64,000 nucleotides of DNA from Avibacterium avium (GCF_900454535.1 NZ_UGSP01000001.1:1361501-1425500), one strand, 5' to 3'; shown: positions 45,743-54,691, counted from the first letter of the stretch. Numbers and translations are program-made. The notes: generated by a model from the letters alone, not told the origin.

Positions 45743-46675
45743 TTAATCTTTATTTTGGCTTGGTTTAATGGCTAATAAATTACAATTTAATTTGCTAATA
45801 ACATGTTCAGCAGTATTTCCTAAAAATGCTGCTGAGAGTCCTGTTCTTCCTACTGTTCCTAGTACAACGGTCTCTGCCCCTAATTGTTCTGCAACTTTTG
45901 GAATGACTTCTTCAGGGAATCCTTCCAAAACGTGGGTATGATCCTCATCAATGCCAAATTTTTGGCGTAAGGCTTTCATATTAATTAGGTATTGTCCACG
46001 AATGCTATTGCCATAATCCGTATTACTAAATTCTGGCAGATCTAATGCCATATTAATAGGTGGGGGAGGATAGGCGCTGACTAAATGTACATTACCTCTT
46101 TCTAACACGTCGGCTAAGTCAATGCCTAGACTTACCAATTCATCGTTAAAGGATTGATGATATTCTTCATTATCAGAAACATTAACTGCGATAAGAATGC
46201 GTCTTTGATGCTTCCAATCCCCATCTTTAACAATCATTATTGGGACGGGGCATTTACGTAATAGTTGCCAATCCATTGGCGTAAAAATGAGAGAAGTTAA
46301 ACTTTCTTCTTGATTTTGTGTATATTTCACCACTAGATCGTAATGGTTTTTTTCTACTTCAGCACTAATGGCTTCCGCTTCATTATTATCCCAAACAACG
46401 ATAGATTCAAATTCAATATTCGGGTCAGCATATTTCTCAAAATAAGGCTGAATCAGCTTTTGATGTTGTGAAATCACGCCTTGGTGCATATTTTCTCGTT
46501 CTTCCGCAGAGAGCAACGCGGACATATCGTAGGATAAATCATAAACCGACATAAAAGTGGTAATTTTTACTTTATTTTCACTTTTTTGCTCATTCACCAA
46601 ACGCACCGCACGCGCCAGCGCATATTGTTTTTGATTATCTGGATTTAGCACCACAAGAATATTGTTGAACTTCAT
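45743..46675 (-). CDS. uspE: Universal stress protein UspE
   Basis: Tandem Usp-domain stress protein, 310 residues from the ATG at 46675, typical of UspE (E. coli 316). Domain 1 about residues 1-150 (NNILVVLNPDNQKQYALARAV), domain 2 about 155-310 (RRILIAVNVSDNEEYH; VVLGTVGRTGLSAAFLGNTAEHVI with the GxxGxxG-type nucleotide loop). The frame is open 6 codons further, but GGAGG stands before 46675. Downstream of fnr on the same strand, the order known in Haemophilus. Likely expressed under oxygen limitation and starvation; role in survival. Confidence 0.93.
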   Translation of the reverse strand: MKFNNILVVLNPDNQKQYALARAVRLVNEQKSENKVKITTFMSVYDLSYDMSALLSAEERENMHQGVISQHQKLIQPYFEKYADPNIEFESIVVWDNNEAEAISAEVEKNHYDLVVKYTQNQEESLTSLIFTPMDWQLLRKCPVPIMIVKDGDWKHQRRILIAVNVSDNEEYHQSFNDELVSLGIDLADVLERGNVHLVSAYPPPPINMALDLPEFSNTDYGNSIRGQYLINMKALRQKFGIDEDHTHVLEGFPEEVIPKVAEQLGAETVVLGTVGRTGLSAAFLGNTAEHVISKLNCNLLAIKPSQNKD

Positions 46676-46765
46676 TATATGCCTCCATAGCAATAGTTAA
46701 ACTGCTATAAGCATAGAGAATATTAAGCAAAATGACAAGGTAAACTGAAGGAAAAGAAAAAGGAA

Positions 46766-46783
46766 TGGGGGAAAATTCCCCCA
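46766..46783 (-). terminator. Possible terminator between fnr and uspE
   Basis: TGGGGGAA / TTCCCCCA hairpin. On the minus strand T appears after 5 bases (CCTTTTTC), so only a weak terminator; it also may block read-through on the plus strand. Confidence 0.4.
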
Positions 46784-46792
46784 AAAAATAGA

Positions 46793-47560
46793 CTATTCAA
46801 CCATTTGAATACGGGTTTTCGTGGTTCCCGCAAGGGTAGATAATTCAGCCATATCATTGATGGTGATATATTTTCCTTGCACTGTTAGCATTCCTGTTTT
46901 TTGAAAGCGTCCTAATAAACGACTAATAGTTTCAACCGTTAAGCCCAAATAATTACCAATATCGCCACGGGTCATCGTTAAACGAAATTCTTTCGCTGAA
47001 AAACCACGAGCCGAATAGCGAGCTGATAAATTATGTAAAAAGGCGGCTAAACGTTCTTCTGCGTTCATTTTGGAAAGCAAAAGGATCATTTCTTGATCGC
47101 TTTTAATTTCACTGCTCATCAAACGCATAATTTGTTGACGTAATTTAGGCATTTTACCTGATAAATCATCTAAAATATCAAACGGAATTTCGCACACCAT
47201 CGCAGTTTCTAACGCTTGCGCAAAGCTTGGGTGTTGCATATTGGTAATCGCATCAAAGCCCACTAAATCCCCAGGCAAATGGAAAGAGGTAATCTGCTCT
47301 TCACCTGATTCACTAATGGTATAGGATTTGATCGTTCCAGAACGAATAGCGTAGAGAGAATTTAATGGATCGCCCGCCTTAAACAGAATTTGCGATTTTT
47401 GGATCGGTTTTTTTCTCTCGATGATGTTATCAAGCTGGTCTAATTCTTGTTGATTTAAGGTAAAAGGAATACAAAGCTGGCTGATACTACAATCTTGACA
47501 ATGGATTGTGCAACCAGTCGGCTGACCACGGCGTGTCGTTCTTGACTCAGTTGATAGCAT
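46793..47560 (-). CDS. fnr: Oxygen-sensing transcription factor FNR
   Basis: Cytoplasmic regulator that switches on anaerobic genes when its [4Fe-4S] cluster is intact. 255 residues. Candidate cluster cysteines are C21, C24, C30 and C123 (with C17 near), matching C20, C23, C29 and C122 of E. coli. A cyclic-nucleotide-binding-like domain (about 40-160) and a Crp-type helix-turn-helix ([20 protein letters not shown]) follow. ETISR is the recognition helix core for TTGAT-N4-ATCAA. Upstream of uspE on the same strand; a possible FNR half-site lies 50 bases upstream of its start. Confidence 0.95.
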   Translation of the reverse strand: MLSTESRTTRRGQPTGCTIHCQDCSISQLCIPFTLNQQELDQLDNIIERKKPIQKSQILFKAGDPLNSLYAIRSGTIKSYTISESGEEQITSFHLPGDLVGFDAITNMQHPSFAQALETAMVCEIPFDILDDLSGKMPKLRQQIMRLMSSEIKSDQEMILLLSKMNAEERLAAFLHNLSARYSARGFSAKEFRLTMTRGDIGNYLGLTVETISRLLGRFQKTGMLTVQGKYITINDMAELSTLAGTTKTRIQMVE

Positions 47561-47610
47561 TTTATTTCATCCTCAAATAATTAGGTAAAGCAGAAAAAAA
47601 TCATATAAAA

Positions 47611-47624
47611 TTGATCTAACGCAA
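47611..47624. promoter_or_regulatory. Possible degenerate FNR box upstream of fnr
   Basis: TTGAT-CTAA-CGCAA: first half perfect against TTGAT-N4-ATCAA, second half with two mismatches. Located 51-64 bases before the fnr start codon, compatible with autoregulation as in E. coli. Confidence 0.3.
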
Positions 47625-47690
47625 GAAATGATACCATTAAATGGTAAAATTAAGAAGTTTTTAATCATCAAAGAATTGTAAGGAAGAAAA

Positions 47691-47849
47691 ATGGCCACCG
47701 AAAAGCTGACCAAAAAACGTTTAATCCAAATTATTTTAATGCTCTGCGTACTACTTTCCGCATTTTTCTACCGCACTTGCCATTATGAAAAAATCCAAAG
47801 TGCGGTGGAAAATCAGCAAATTTCAGACAAAGAAAAAGCCAGCGAGTAG
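47691..47849 (+). CDS. 52-residue single-pass membrane protein
   Basis: Unrecognised small protein. After a basic N-terminus (MATEKLTKKRL) comes one membrane helix (IQIILMLCVLLSAFF) and a hydrophilic tail rich in E, K and Q. TAAGGAAGAAAA before the ATG is a strong ribosome binding site. Divergent from fnr. Two inverted uptake signals (near 47773 and 47799) lie inside the coding part, so either the gene is old and conserved or the frame spans them by chance; the strong ribosome site and membrane helix favour a gene. Function unknown. Confidence 0.6.
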   Translation: MATEKLTKKRLIQIILMLCVLLSAFFYRTCHYEKIQSAVENQQISDKEKASE

Positions 47850-47937
47850 TTAGTTGTAAAATAATTGTTATTTTGGTTTATATTCCCTTTTTGATTGAAA
47901 AAATGATATAGTAAGCAAGTTTTTGCGTGGAGGAAAA

Positions 47938-48333
47938 ATGAATTCATTATTTTTAGGTTTTCATCATATTGCAATTATTGCGTCAGATTATGCGAAATCT
48001 AAACATTTTTACACACAGATTTTGCAGGCAAAGGTTATTCAAGAAACCTATCGGGCGGAGCGAGAAAGTTATAAGTTGGATCTTGCCTTGCCCGATGGCA
48101 GTCAAATTGAGCTGTTTTCCTTTCCAAATCCGCCAGCCAGAGCAACAAGACCAGAGGCCTGTGGTTTACGTCATTTGGCGTTCAAAGTAAAAAATATTAA
48201 TCAGGTTGTGGCCTATTTAGCCGATCATAATATTTATTGTGAGCCCATCAGAGTTGATGAGTTAACGGGTAAGCAATTTACCTTTTTTCAAGATCCTGAT
48301 GGTTTGCCTTTAGAGCTTTATGAAATTGAATAA
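47938..48333 (+). CDS. gloA2: VOC superfamily metalloprotein (GloA2/YaeR-like)
   Basis: Small glyoxalase-fold protein, 131 residues (E. coli YaeR 129). Seen: FHHIAIIASDYAKSKHFYTQ with the first metal histidine, LDLALPDGSQIELFSF, CGLRHLAFKV and the ending FFQDPDGLPLELYE with the metal glutamate, matching YaeR closely. YaeR-type proteins are described as weak glyoxalase-like enzymes. The frame is open 5 codons earlier (47923), but GGAGGAAAA stands before 47938. Followed by a secreted protein gene whose start lies 16 bases beyond its stop. Confidence 0.9.
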   Translation: MNSLFLGFHHIAIIASDYAKSKHFYTQILQAKVIQETYRAERESYKLDLALPDGSQIELFSFPNPPARATRPEACGLRHLAFKVKNINQVVAYLADHNIYCEPIRVDELTGKQFTFFQDPDGLPLELYEIE

Positions 48334-48349
48334 AATCTTTGGTATAAAA

Positions 48350-48904
48350 ATGAAAAAGTTAAATGTAGCAACGGCGATCTTGATGAGCTTTTTTAGCCAT
48401 ATTGCTATGGCAGTTGAAGAGATGGCTGAGCCTTCAGGTTATGTAGAAGTTTTTCGTTTTTCTGAAAGTGATCCCGAAAGTAAAACCTATGTCAGCGGAC
48501 AAGCAGAACAGCTAAACCCGAAAAAAATGAGTGATGCAGAAAAGCTGGCAAAAAGTATTGAATTTGAAGTGTATGAGGTGAGTGAAAATCGTGTGGCGCA
48601 TACGGTATTTAAATCGGGAGCAGGAATTTGTCGCGGGTTTAAATCCCATTATGGTGTGGATATGACCGATTCCCGTACTTATTATATCGATCAAGCCAAT
48701 AATGAATATTATGCAAGTATTGCTGGTGCGACCATTTATTCTAAAAACGCACCAAAAAATGTGCAATATGCACCAGTATTTAATATTCAAGATGAGAAAA
48801 TTGCGCGTCAAGTGCAAGATGAAGAAAATAAATATGGTAAACAAATCGCCACTGAAAATATTGAAAAAAGTTCAGAAATGTTAAAGAGAACGATTTGTCG
48901 ATAA
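48350..48904 (+). CDS. Exported hypothetical protein
   Basis: Not recognised. 184 residues from the ATG at 48350 (frame open to 48320), with a signal peptide (MKKLNVATAILMSFFSHIAMA) and mature start VEEMAEPSGYVEVFRFSES. Two cysteines (CRGF and the C-terminal CR) could form a disulfide. GVDMTDSRTYYIDQANNEYYAS is a tyrosine-rich middle segment, and the last 50 residues form a charged helix. Probably periplasmic. 16 bases after the VOC gene, so likely cotranscribed. The frame could start at 48320 but that lacks the signal sequence. Confidence 0.7.
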   Translation: MKKLNVATAILMSFFSHIAMAVEEMAEPSGYVEVFRFSESDPESKTYVSGQAEQLNPKKMSDAEKLAKSIEFEVYEVSENRVAHTVFKSGAGICRGFKSHYGVDMTDSRTYYIDQANNEYYASIAGATIYSKNAPKNVQYAPVFNIQDEKIARQVQDEENKYGKQIATENIEKSSEMLKRTICR

Positions 48905-48912
48905 TCGTTCAG

Positions 48913-48964
48913 AAAATACCGCACTTTTTTATATCGGTTATAAAGTAAAGTGCGGTATTTTTTT
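48913..48964. terminator. Bidirectional terminator of inverted uptake signals
   Basis: Perfect 14-bp stem AAAATACCGCACTT / AAGTGCGGTATTTT with a 21-base loop, ending in a T run on the plus strand and starting with A on the minus side. Separates the exported protein gene from ubiI. Confidence 0.8.
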
Positions 48965-48990
48965 ATCAATTTTATGTGATTTAAGTAAAA

Positions 48991-50160
48991 TTAAATCCCT
49001 AATCCCTGTCGAATAAGCTGTTCTTTCAACAAACTGAATTGATTGGTGGCGCTAAGGCCGATGCCGCGGGCGAGTTTTTTCAGTGGGTTGTTGCCAGCGA
49101 AGAGATCTTTTAAGCCTTGCATTGCGATGAGCATTTTTACCGCTTCGGCTTTGCGCGTGCGTTCGTAATAACGCAGGTTGCGGTATTCACCGATGTCTAA
49201 GCCCAGAGCAAAATGTTTTTCGATTTCTTGCGCGAGTAGTAGGGCATCTTGCAGTCCGAGATTTACTCCTTGTCCTGCCAGTGGATGAATGGTGTGGGCG
49301 GCATCGCCAATTAGGGCGATACGCGGTTGAGCGAAGTTGCGTGCATAGCGCGCGGTAAGCGGAATGGCTTGGCGTTCGCTTTGCACTTCACATAATCCTA
49401 GCTGATTATCAAAGGCGATACTCAGTTGTTTGTTGAATTCTGTTTGTTCACAGCAGCTCAACTGTTTGGCTTGTTCTGGCGGAATCGACCACACGATAGA
49501 ACACAGATTTTCTTGATGTAATGGCAAGAACGCCAAAATGCTATCTGGAGCAAAAATTTGTCTGGCGCAGTGTTGATGTGGCTCCGCGGTTTTCACGTTG
49601 CACACTAAGGCATATTGCCCATAATCACGGAAAATCAATGGAATGTTGGCTTTTTGACGTAACCAAGAATTTGCGCCGTCTGCGCCCACAACCAGTTTCC
49701 CCGCTAACATTTGCCCGTCTGTTAAGGTGAGAATGGCGGTACTCTCGTTAATGCCCAAATGTTGCGCTGTTGCATTGAAAATTTCCACATTTTGTTGTGT
49801 TGCCACTCGTTGCCACAGGCTATGTTGAATGATCTGGTTTTCCACAATATGCCCAAGGTGCGGAATGCCTGAGCCTTTGGTGTCAAATTCAATTTTGGCA
49901 AAGCTGTCTTTTTCCCACACTAGCATTTTATCGTAGGCGGTGGCACGTTCAGCTTGAATGGTTTGCCACACGTTGAGTTCTTGCAATAAATGCTCGCTAG
50001 CAAGATTTAACGCGCTAACACGATAAGCAATATTCGCTAAAGAAAAACGCGGCGGATTAGGTTCGAGTAGGGCGATACGCATTGCGGTATTTTTTAATTT
50101 GGCAGCGAGCGCAAGCCCCACCATTCCACCACCGATAATAATTAGATCAAAATTTTTCAC
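48991..50160 (-). CDS. ubiI: FAD-dependent ubiquinone-biosynthesis hydroxylase, UbiI/VisC type
   Basis: Flavin monooxygenase that adds the C5 hydroxyl in ubiquinone synthesis. 389 residues. FAD motif LIIIGGGMVGLALAAKL, then GADGANSWLRQ and the second FAD motif GDAAHTIHPLAGQGVNLGLQ. The N-terminus overlaps the ubiH stop in TAGTG, so I place a GTG start at 50160; the frame opens at another GTG (50172), which would add four residues. Follows ubiH on the same strand, as visC does in E. coli. Converts demethoxyubiquinone precursors; peripheral membrane enzyme. Confidence 0.92.
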   Translation of the reverse strand: MKNFDLIIIGGGMVGLALAAKLKNTAMRIALLEPNPPRFSLANIAYRVSALNLASEHLLQELNVWQTIQAERATAYDKMLVWEKDSFAKIEFDTKGSGIPHLGHIVENQIIQHSLWQRVATQQNVEIFNATAQHLGINESTAILTLTDGQMLAGKLVVGADGANSWLRQKANIPLIFRDYGQYALVCNVKTAEPHQHCARQIFAPDSILAFLPLHQENLCSIVWSIPPEQAKQLSCCEQTEFNKQLSIAFDNQLGLCEVQSERQAIPLTARYARNFAQPRIALIGDAAHTIHPLAGQGVNLGLQDALLLAQEIEKHFALGLDIGEYRNLRYYERTRKAEAVKMLIAMQGLKDLFAGNNPLKKLARGIGLSATNQFSLLKEQLIRQGLGI

Positions 50161-51368
50161 TATTCTAACCACCCTGATGCTGGTTTGATAAATTGCTGTT
50201 TGAGTAAATGAGATTGCGCCATTGCCATTAGCCCCAGATTTCGCCCAATTTGTAACGGTAATAATTCATTGGCAAAGAGAGAAACCAAGCCGTTGGTTAA
50301 GTTAATGAGCGTTTTTTGATCCCCTTGACGTGCTTTTTCATATTGGCTTAATAAAGAATAAGTGCCGAGATCTTGCCCTTGCATAAAGGCTTGGCTTAAC
50401 AATTTAGCTAAGCAAATCACATCACGCATACCAAGATTAAAGCCTTGCCCTGCAATAGGGTGTAAGGTTTGTGCGGCATTACCGATTAACGCGGTGCGGT
50501 GATGAATATGCTGGCTGGCTTGATATAACGCCAAAGGATAAGCAAAACGCTTGCCGCATTGTTGCAACTTGCCAAGCCGCCAGCCGAATTGTTGTTGCAG
50601 ATGAATGAGAAATTCTTCATCGGACAATGCTATTAGCTCATCGGGCGATTTCACGCACCATACCAATGACATTAAATTCTCTTGCATTGGCAGAAGCGCC
50701 AATGGGCCTTGGGCAGTGAAACGCTCAAAGGCTCGTCGCTGATGTAGTTGCTGCGTTTGAATATTGGTGATAATGGCGGTTTGCTGATAATCACGAAGTT
50801 TGTTGATCGCAATGTTGGCAGATTTCGCCACCAAAGATTGCGTGCCGTCTGCGCCGATAATCAGCTGACAAGATAAAGTGCGGTGATTTTTTAGCGAAAT
50901 TTTCACCCGCACTTGATCAAATTGGATTTGCTCAATCTCCACTGGGGAAAAATAATCAATGTTGGCGTATTGCTTGATTGCAGTCAGCAAGATTTCTCCC
51001 ACAGGCTGTAAGGCGACCACCGCGCCCAGTTGTTTTAGCTGAAATTCATCAGCGTGAAATTCGACTAAACCACTATGACCTTTATCAGAAACGTGAATAT
51101 GCTCAATGGGGCAGGCTAGGGGCGAAATTTGTTGCCATAATGATTGTTGGTTGGGTAAATTGAGCTGTGCAAGCTGTTGGCAAGAACCCGCTGAAAGGGC
51201 AATGCAACGGGCATCAAAACCGCTTTGCTGATGTTGTTGTGGCGCTTGCTTTTCTAATACCGCAATGCGCATTTTACCTTGGGTTTGTGCGCTTAACGCT
51301 AAAGCAAGGGTGCAACCTGCCATTGCGCCGCCCAGGATAATCACATCATAATGCTCAATTTGTTCCAT
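50160..51368 (-). CDS. ubiH: 2-octaprenyl-6-methoxyphenol hydroxylase UbiH
   Basis: FAD monooxygenase for C1 hydroxylation in ubiquinone synthesis. 402 residues (E. coli 392). FAD motif DVIILGGAMAGCTLALALS, the middle GADGTQSLVAKSA, and GNAAQTLHPIAGQGFNLGMRD, with GN instead of GD as in E. coli UbiH. Located between pepP and ubiI; the whole ygfB-pepP-ubiH-ubiI block is on the minus strand. Start follows GGCAAAC, a weak site. One uptake signal lies within. Confidence 0.94.
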   Translation of the reverse strand: MEQIEHYDVIILGGAMAGCTLALALSAQTQGKMRIAVLEKQAPQQHQQSGFDARCIALSAGSCQQLAQLNLPNQQSLWQQISPLACPIEHIHVSDKGHSGLVEFHADEFQLKQLGAVVALQPVGEILLTAIKQYANIDYFSPVEIEQIQFDQVRVKISLKNHRTLSCQLIIGADGTQSLVAKSANIAINKLRDYQQTAIITNIQTQQLHQRRAFERFTAQGPLALLPMQENLMSLVWCVKSPDELIALSDEEFLIHLQQQFGWRLGKLQQCGKRFAYPLALYQASQHIHHRTALIGNAAQTLHPIAGQGFNLGMRDVICLAKLLSQAFMQGQDLGTYSLLSQYEKARQGDQKTLINLTNGLVSLFANELLPLQIGRNLGLMAMAQSHLLKQQFIKPASGWLE

Positions 51369-51394
51369 GTTTGCCCCGTTTTACTTCATTGTCA

Positions 51395-52708
51395 TTACGC
51401 GTTATGACCCATCACTTGTTCGATTTCATCAATTTCTTTTGGCACGGCGCTGGTTAGCACTTTGTTGCCATATTCGGTGATCACAATATCATCTTCAATA
51501 CGCACGCCAATGCCTTTATATTGCTCAGGCACATCGGCATTGGCTGGAATATACAAGCCGGGTTCAACCGTCAGCACCATTCCCACTTCTAATGGACGAT
51601 CGCGTAATTTGCTGTCTTTCTCAAGGCTATAACGCCCTACATCGTGAACATCAATGCCAAGCCAATGGCCTAATCCGTGCATATAAAAGGCTTTGTAGGC
51701 TTCATCGGCGAGCAGCTGATCCACTTCCCCTTGCAAAATGCCTAAGCGTACCAAACCTTCCACTTTAATACGGATCACTTCTTGATTCACTTGCTGAATA
51801 TTATTGCCAGCCACCAAGGATTTTATGGCGTGTTTTTGTGCATTTAGCACGATTTCATAAATCTTACGTTGGGCTTGGCTGAATTTGCCATTAACGGGAT
51901 AAGTACGGGTAATATCGCCAGCGTAGTAAGCAAATTCACAGCCTGCGTCCACCAGTACCAATTCACCGTCTTTTAAAGGCTGATCGTTTTCGTTGTAATG
52001 TAGAATGCAACCGTTTTCGCCACCTGCTACAATGCAATTAAAGGACGGAAAACGTGCGCCAAAGCGATTAAATTCGTGTAGCAATTCCCCTTCAATTTCA
52101 AATTCTAAGCGGTTCGGGCGCGTTTGTTTCATTGCTCGTAAATGCCCCAATGCGGTGATTTGTCCTGCTTGTTGTAAAAGCGCAATTTCATTGGTGGATT
52201 TGATTAAACGCATTTCATCTAAAATCGTTGCCCAATCAAAAACTTGCGAAAATTGCACCGCACTTTTCTCTAATAATGTATTGCCCCAAGGCTGCGGCTC
52301 AGGGTTATGGTAAAGTGCGGTGAAATTTTGGCCGATTTTTTGCCATTGTGGCACAAAATCTTCAATAGAATAAGCTTCGTCTAAGTTTAATTTAGCGGCT
52401 GCTTTTTCCACGCCCAGACGGCGACCGTTCCAAGTTTCCATTAGCGGATCAGAAGGGCGTAAAAACAATATTGTGCGAGATTGTTGCGTGCTTTTGGCTA
52501 ATACTAAGATCGCATCAGGCTCATTAAAGCCCGTTAAATACCAAAAATAGCTGTCTTGACGGAAAGGATAGTGAGTGTCTTTGTTGCGCACTTGTTCCTG
52601 CGCTGAGAAAATAATCGCCAAGGAATTCTCCGCCATTTGCGCCAGCAATTTTTCACGGCGTTGCACAAATTCTTCGGCAGGGATTTGGGCTAAATAAGCA
52701 AGATCCAT
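51395..52708 (-). CDS. pepP: Xaa-Pro aminopeptidase
   Basis: Manganese dipeptidase-fold enzyme releasing N-terminal residues next to proline. 437 residues (E. coli 441). Metal ligands are visible: DAGCEFAYYAGDITRTYPV (two aspartates), HGLGHWLG (histidine), VEPGLY and IEDD (glutamates). N-terminal domain of about 170 residues precedes. Start follows AAGGAGAACTGAAG, a strong site. Preceded by ygfB after 12 bases and followed by ubiH, the order of E. coli. Confidence 0.95.
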   Translation of the reverse strand: MDLAYLAQIPAEEFVQRREKLLAQMAENSLAIIFSAQEQVRNKDTHYPFRQDSYFWYLTGFNEPDAILVLAKSTQQSRTILFLRPSDPLMETWNGRRLGVEKAAAKLNLDEAYSIEDFVPQWQKIGQNFTALYHNPEPQPWGNTLLEKSAVQFSQVFDWATILDEMRLIKSTNEIALLQQAGQITALGHLRAMKQTRPNRLEFEIEGELLHEFNRFGARFPSFNCIVAGGENGCILHYNENDQPLKDGELVLVDAGCEFAYYAGDITRTYPVNGKFSQAQRKIYEIVLNAQKHAIKSLVAGNNIQQVNQEVIRIKVEGLVRLGILQGEVDQLLADEAYKAFYMHGLGHWLGIDVHDVGRYSLEKDSKLRDRPLEVGMVLTVEPGLYIPANADVPEQYKGIGVRIEDDIVITEYGNKVLTSAVPKEIDEIEQVMGHNA

Positions 52709-52720
52709 CTTCAGTTCTCC

Positions 52721-53275
52721 TTAATGTAATACGGTTTTCTGCGTGGCTTGGTAAGGACGATAATGGGCATAAAGCACCGCCACCAAGGTGCGAACATATT
52801 CCGCTACTTGTTCTAAGGATTCCGCCAGCTCTTCAGGATCGTCATCTTCTTCATAAGCCAATACAGCAATATTTTGTAGATCATCTAAGGCTTCGCCAAT
52901 TTCGCCCGTTTCTTTATCCATTTTCGCTTGCACTAAGCCTAATCCGAGCAAAAAGTGGCTTGTCCATTCTGAAAGAGCATCAATTTCGTTAAACAAATCG
53001 CCATTTTCGGGCAAGAAAAGTTGAAAGTTGAAGCTATCAATATCTTCTAAACTGTGCTGAATATCGTGATAAAGCGCCGAAACCTCTTTTAACAACGCCG
53101 TAGGGTAGGCTTCGCCATTATTGGTAAATTCATTCATAAAAATCGGCCATTTTTGCTCACTCGCGCCGCCACAAATTAAACCAGTGAGAAAACCGTGTAA
53201 TTCGGCAGCGGTAACAGGAATGGTGGCTTGACGGAGTTTTTGTTCTAATTCGTCATAAGAGAGAATATCAGACAT
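52721..53275 (-). CDS. ygfB: YgfB/YecA family protein
   Basis: Conserved 184-residue cytoplasmic protein of the UPF0149 family with unknown biochemistry. Seen: VTAAELHGFLTGLICGG and a conserved acidic stretch AYEEDDDPEELAESLEQVAEYVRTL. The gene starts the minus-strand ygfB-pepP-ubiH-ubiI cluster; the divergent neighbour is zapA. Gene order equals that in E. coli. Start follows AAGGAAAAAATT. Confidence 0.92.
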   Translation of the reverse strand: MSDILSYDELEQKLRQATIPVTAAELHGFLTGLICGGASEQKWPIFMNEFTNNGEAYPTALLKEVSALYHDIQHSLEDIDSFNFQLFLPENGDLFNEIDALSEWTSHFLLGLGLVQAKMDKETGEIGEALDDLQNIAVLAYEEDDDPEELAESLEQVAEYVRTLVAVLYAHYRPYQATQKTVLH

Positions 53276-53464
53276 AATTTTTTCCTTTTGCTAAAGATAG
53301 GTGTAGTTTAGCACTGTTAGATTAAGCTAACCACAATCAGGCGGATTTTTATGACGAAAAATATTTGCTATGGCATAATAGAACAGAAATTTGATTGGCA
53401 AAAACGCCAGAAAAAATAGCCGCTCTTTATTTGTTATGAGCTAAATTAATTAAGCGAGGAAGTA

Positions 53465-53773
53465 ATGTCATCTCAAAATAACAGCATTGAATTATCAGTA
53501 TTAGGACAAATTTTACGTTTAAATTGTCCAGTGGAGCAACAAGATGATCTGCGTCAAGCAGCCCGCGCATTAGATCAACGGGTTTCTGAAATGAAAGAAC
53601 GGACAGGCATTTTACAATTAGATAAAGTGTTGTCTATTGTGGCATTAAATTTAAGCTATGAGTTAATTCAGCAAGCACAAAAAACGCAGATGATTGAAAA
53701 TGCCGTGAGTACGCAAATTCAGCAGCTGGGCAGCTCATTACAAACGGTTTTAGCTCAAAAATTGAATAATTGA
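53465..53773 (+). CDS. zapA: Cell division protein ZapA
   Basis: Small FtsZ-associated protein that bundles FtsZ filaments at the septum. 102 residues (E. coli 109). N-terminal IELSVLGQILRLNCPVEQQDDLRQAARALDQRV is the family domain, followed by a coiled coil (TQIQQLGSSLQTVLAQKL). Start follows GCGAGGAAGTA. 6S RNA and fau follow, a gene order conserved from E. coli to Haemophilus. Confidence 0.94.
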   Translation: MSSQNNSIELSVLGQILRLNCPVEQQDDLRQAARALDQRVSEMKERTGILQLDKVLSIVALNLSYELIQQAQKTQMIENAVSTQIQQLGSSLQTVLAQKLNN

Positions 53774-53866
53774 TTGCCAGATTGGCGAAAGAATGTGATT
53801 TTGTGTGGCTGAATCAGAAAATAAACTGGTCAAGCTAGCGAAATTGGAGTAGTATAAAACCAATTT

Positions 53867-54062
53867 AAAATTGCCTGAGATGTTCGTCAGTGGGTTATGT
53901 CCCTGAGCCGATAATTACAATCTTATGAATCGGTTTCCTTTTGTTGGTGAGCAGGCTTACCTTGGCGCAAGCCCTGATGTAAGAAGCCTAAAAACGATAA
54001 TAACTGATTCCCTTGAGCCTTCGGGTTCAAGGACTGCTACCTGCAACGGCATCTTGGGTTCT
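53867..54062 (+). ncRNA. ssrS: 6S RNA
   Basis: About 195 nt between zapA and fau. The conserved outer stem is CTGAGATGTTCG at the 5' end pairing with the CGGCATCTTGGG stretch at the 3' end; GTCCCTGAGCCGATA and CCTTGAGCCTTCGGGTTCAAGG are conserved bulge and stem sequences of E. coli 6S RNA. It binds the sigma-70 holoenzyme and mimics an open promoter in stationary phase. A -10 TATAAA (53853-53858) lies just upstream. Ends are estimates from pairing. Confidence 0.85.
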
Positions 54063-54079
54063 TCTTTTCTCTATTCATT

Positions 54080-54655
54080 ATGAGTGATTGTTTGATTTCT
54101 CAACAACGAAAAGCCATTCGCCAACATATCCGCCAATTACGGCAAAATTTAAGTGCACAACAACATTTCCAAGCAGAACACAGCATTACTCAACAAGCCC
54201 TTGATTTTATTGAGCAAAGACAAGCCAAACGAATTGCTTTATATCTTTCTTTTGACGGGGAAATTTCAACGCAACAGCTTATTGAGCAATTATGGCAGAA
54301 AAAAATTGAGGTTTATTTGCCTGTGTTGCACCCTTTCTCAGCGCATCATTTGTTATTTTTGCGTTATCAAGAAAATACTGCATTAGTGAAAAATAAATTT
54401 GGGATTTTTGAACCGCAGTTAGATGTGCGAAATGTGCTGCCAGCGGAAAAGTTAGATATTATTTTCACCCCTTTAGTGGCCTTTGATAAGGTGGGTAATC
54501 GCCTTGGAATGGGCGGTGGTTTTTATGATCGTACTTTGCAAAATTGGCAAAATAAAAATTTTATTCCCGTAGGCTTGGCACATCAATGCCAGCAAGTTGA
54601 TATATTACCTGTGGAAAGCTGGGATATTCCATTATTTACCATTCTTTCGGCTTAA
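54080..54655 (+). CDS. fau: 5-formyltetrahydrofolate cyclo-ligase
   Basis: Converts 5-formyl-THF to 5,10-methenyl-THF with ATP in one-carbon metabolism; cytoplasmic. 191 residues (E. coli YgfA 182). Seen: QQRKAIRQHIRQLRQNL, the loop PLVAFDKVGNRLGMGGGFYDRTL with the phosphate-binding glycine run, and the C-terminal VGLAHQCQQVDILPVESWDIPL. Directly follows 6S RNA, so both are probably on one transcript as in E. coli, where the 6S/ygfA transcript is processed. Terminator follows, shared with potD on the other strand. Confidence 0.95.
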   Translation: MSDCLISQQRKAIRQHIRQLRQNLSAQQHFQAEHSITQQALDFIEQRQAKRIALYLSFDGEISTQQLIEQLWQKKIEVYLPVLHPFSAHHLLFLRYQENTALVKNKFGIFEPQLDVRNVLPAEKLDIIFTPLVAFDKVGNRLGMGGGFYDRTLQNWQNKNFIPVGLAHQCQQVDILPVESWDIPLFTILSA

Positions 54656-54691
54656 ATCTTTAGCCTAAAATTCTCAAATAATTAACAAAAA

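Noticed and set aside
48512-48844. Minus-strand frame of 110 codons opposite the exported protein gene
   Set aside because: Hydrophobic isoleucine/phenylalanine-rich shadow with no start signal, whereas the plus-strand frame has a signal peptide and fits an operon with the VOC gene.
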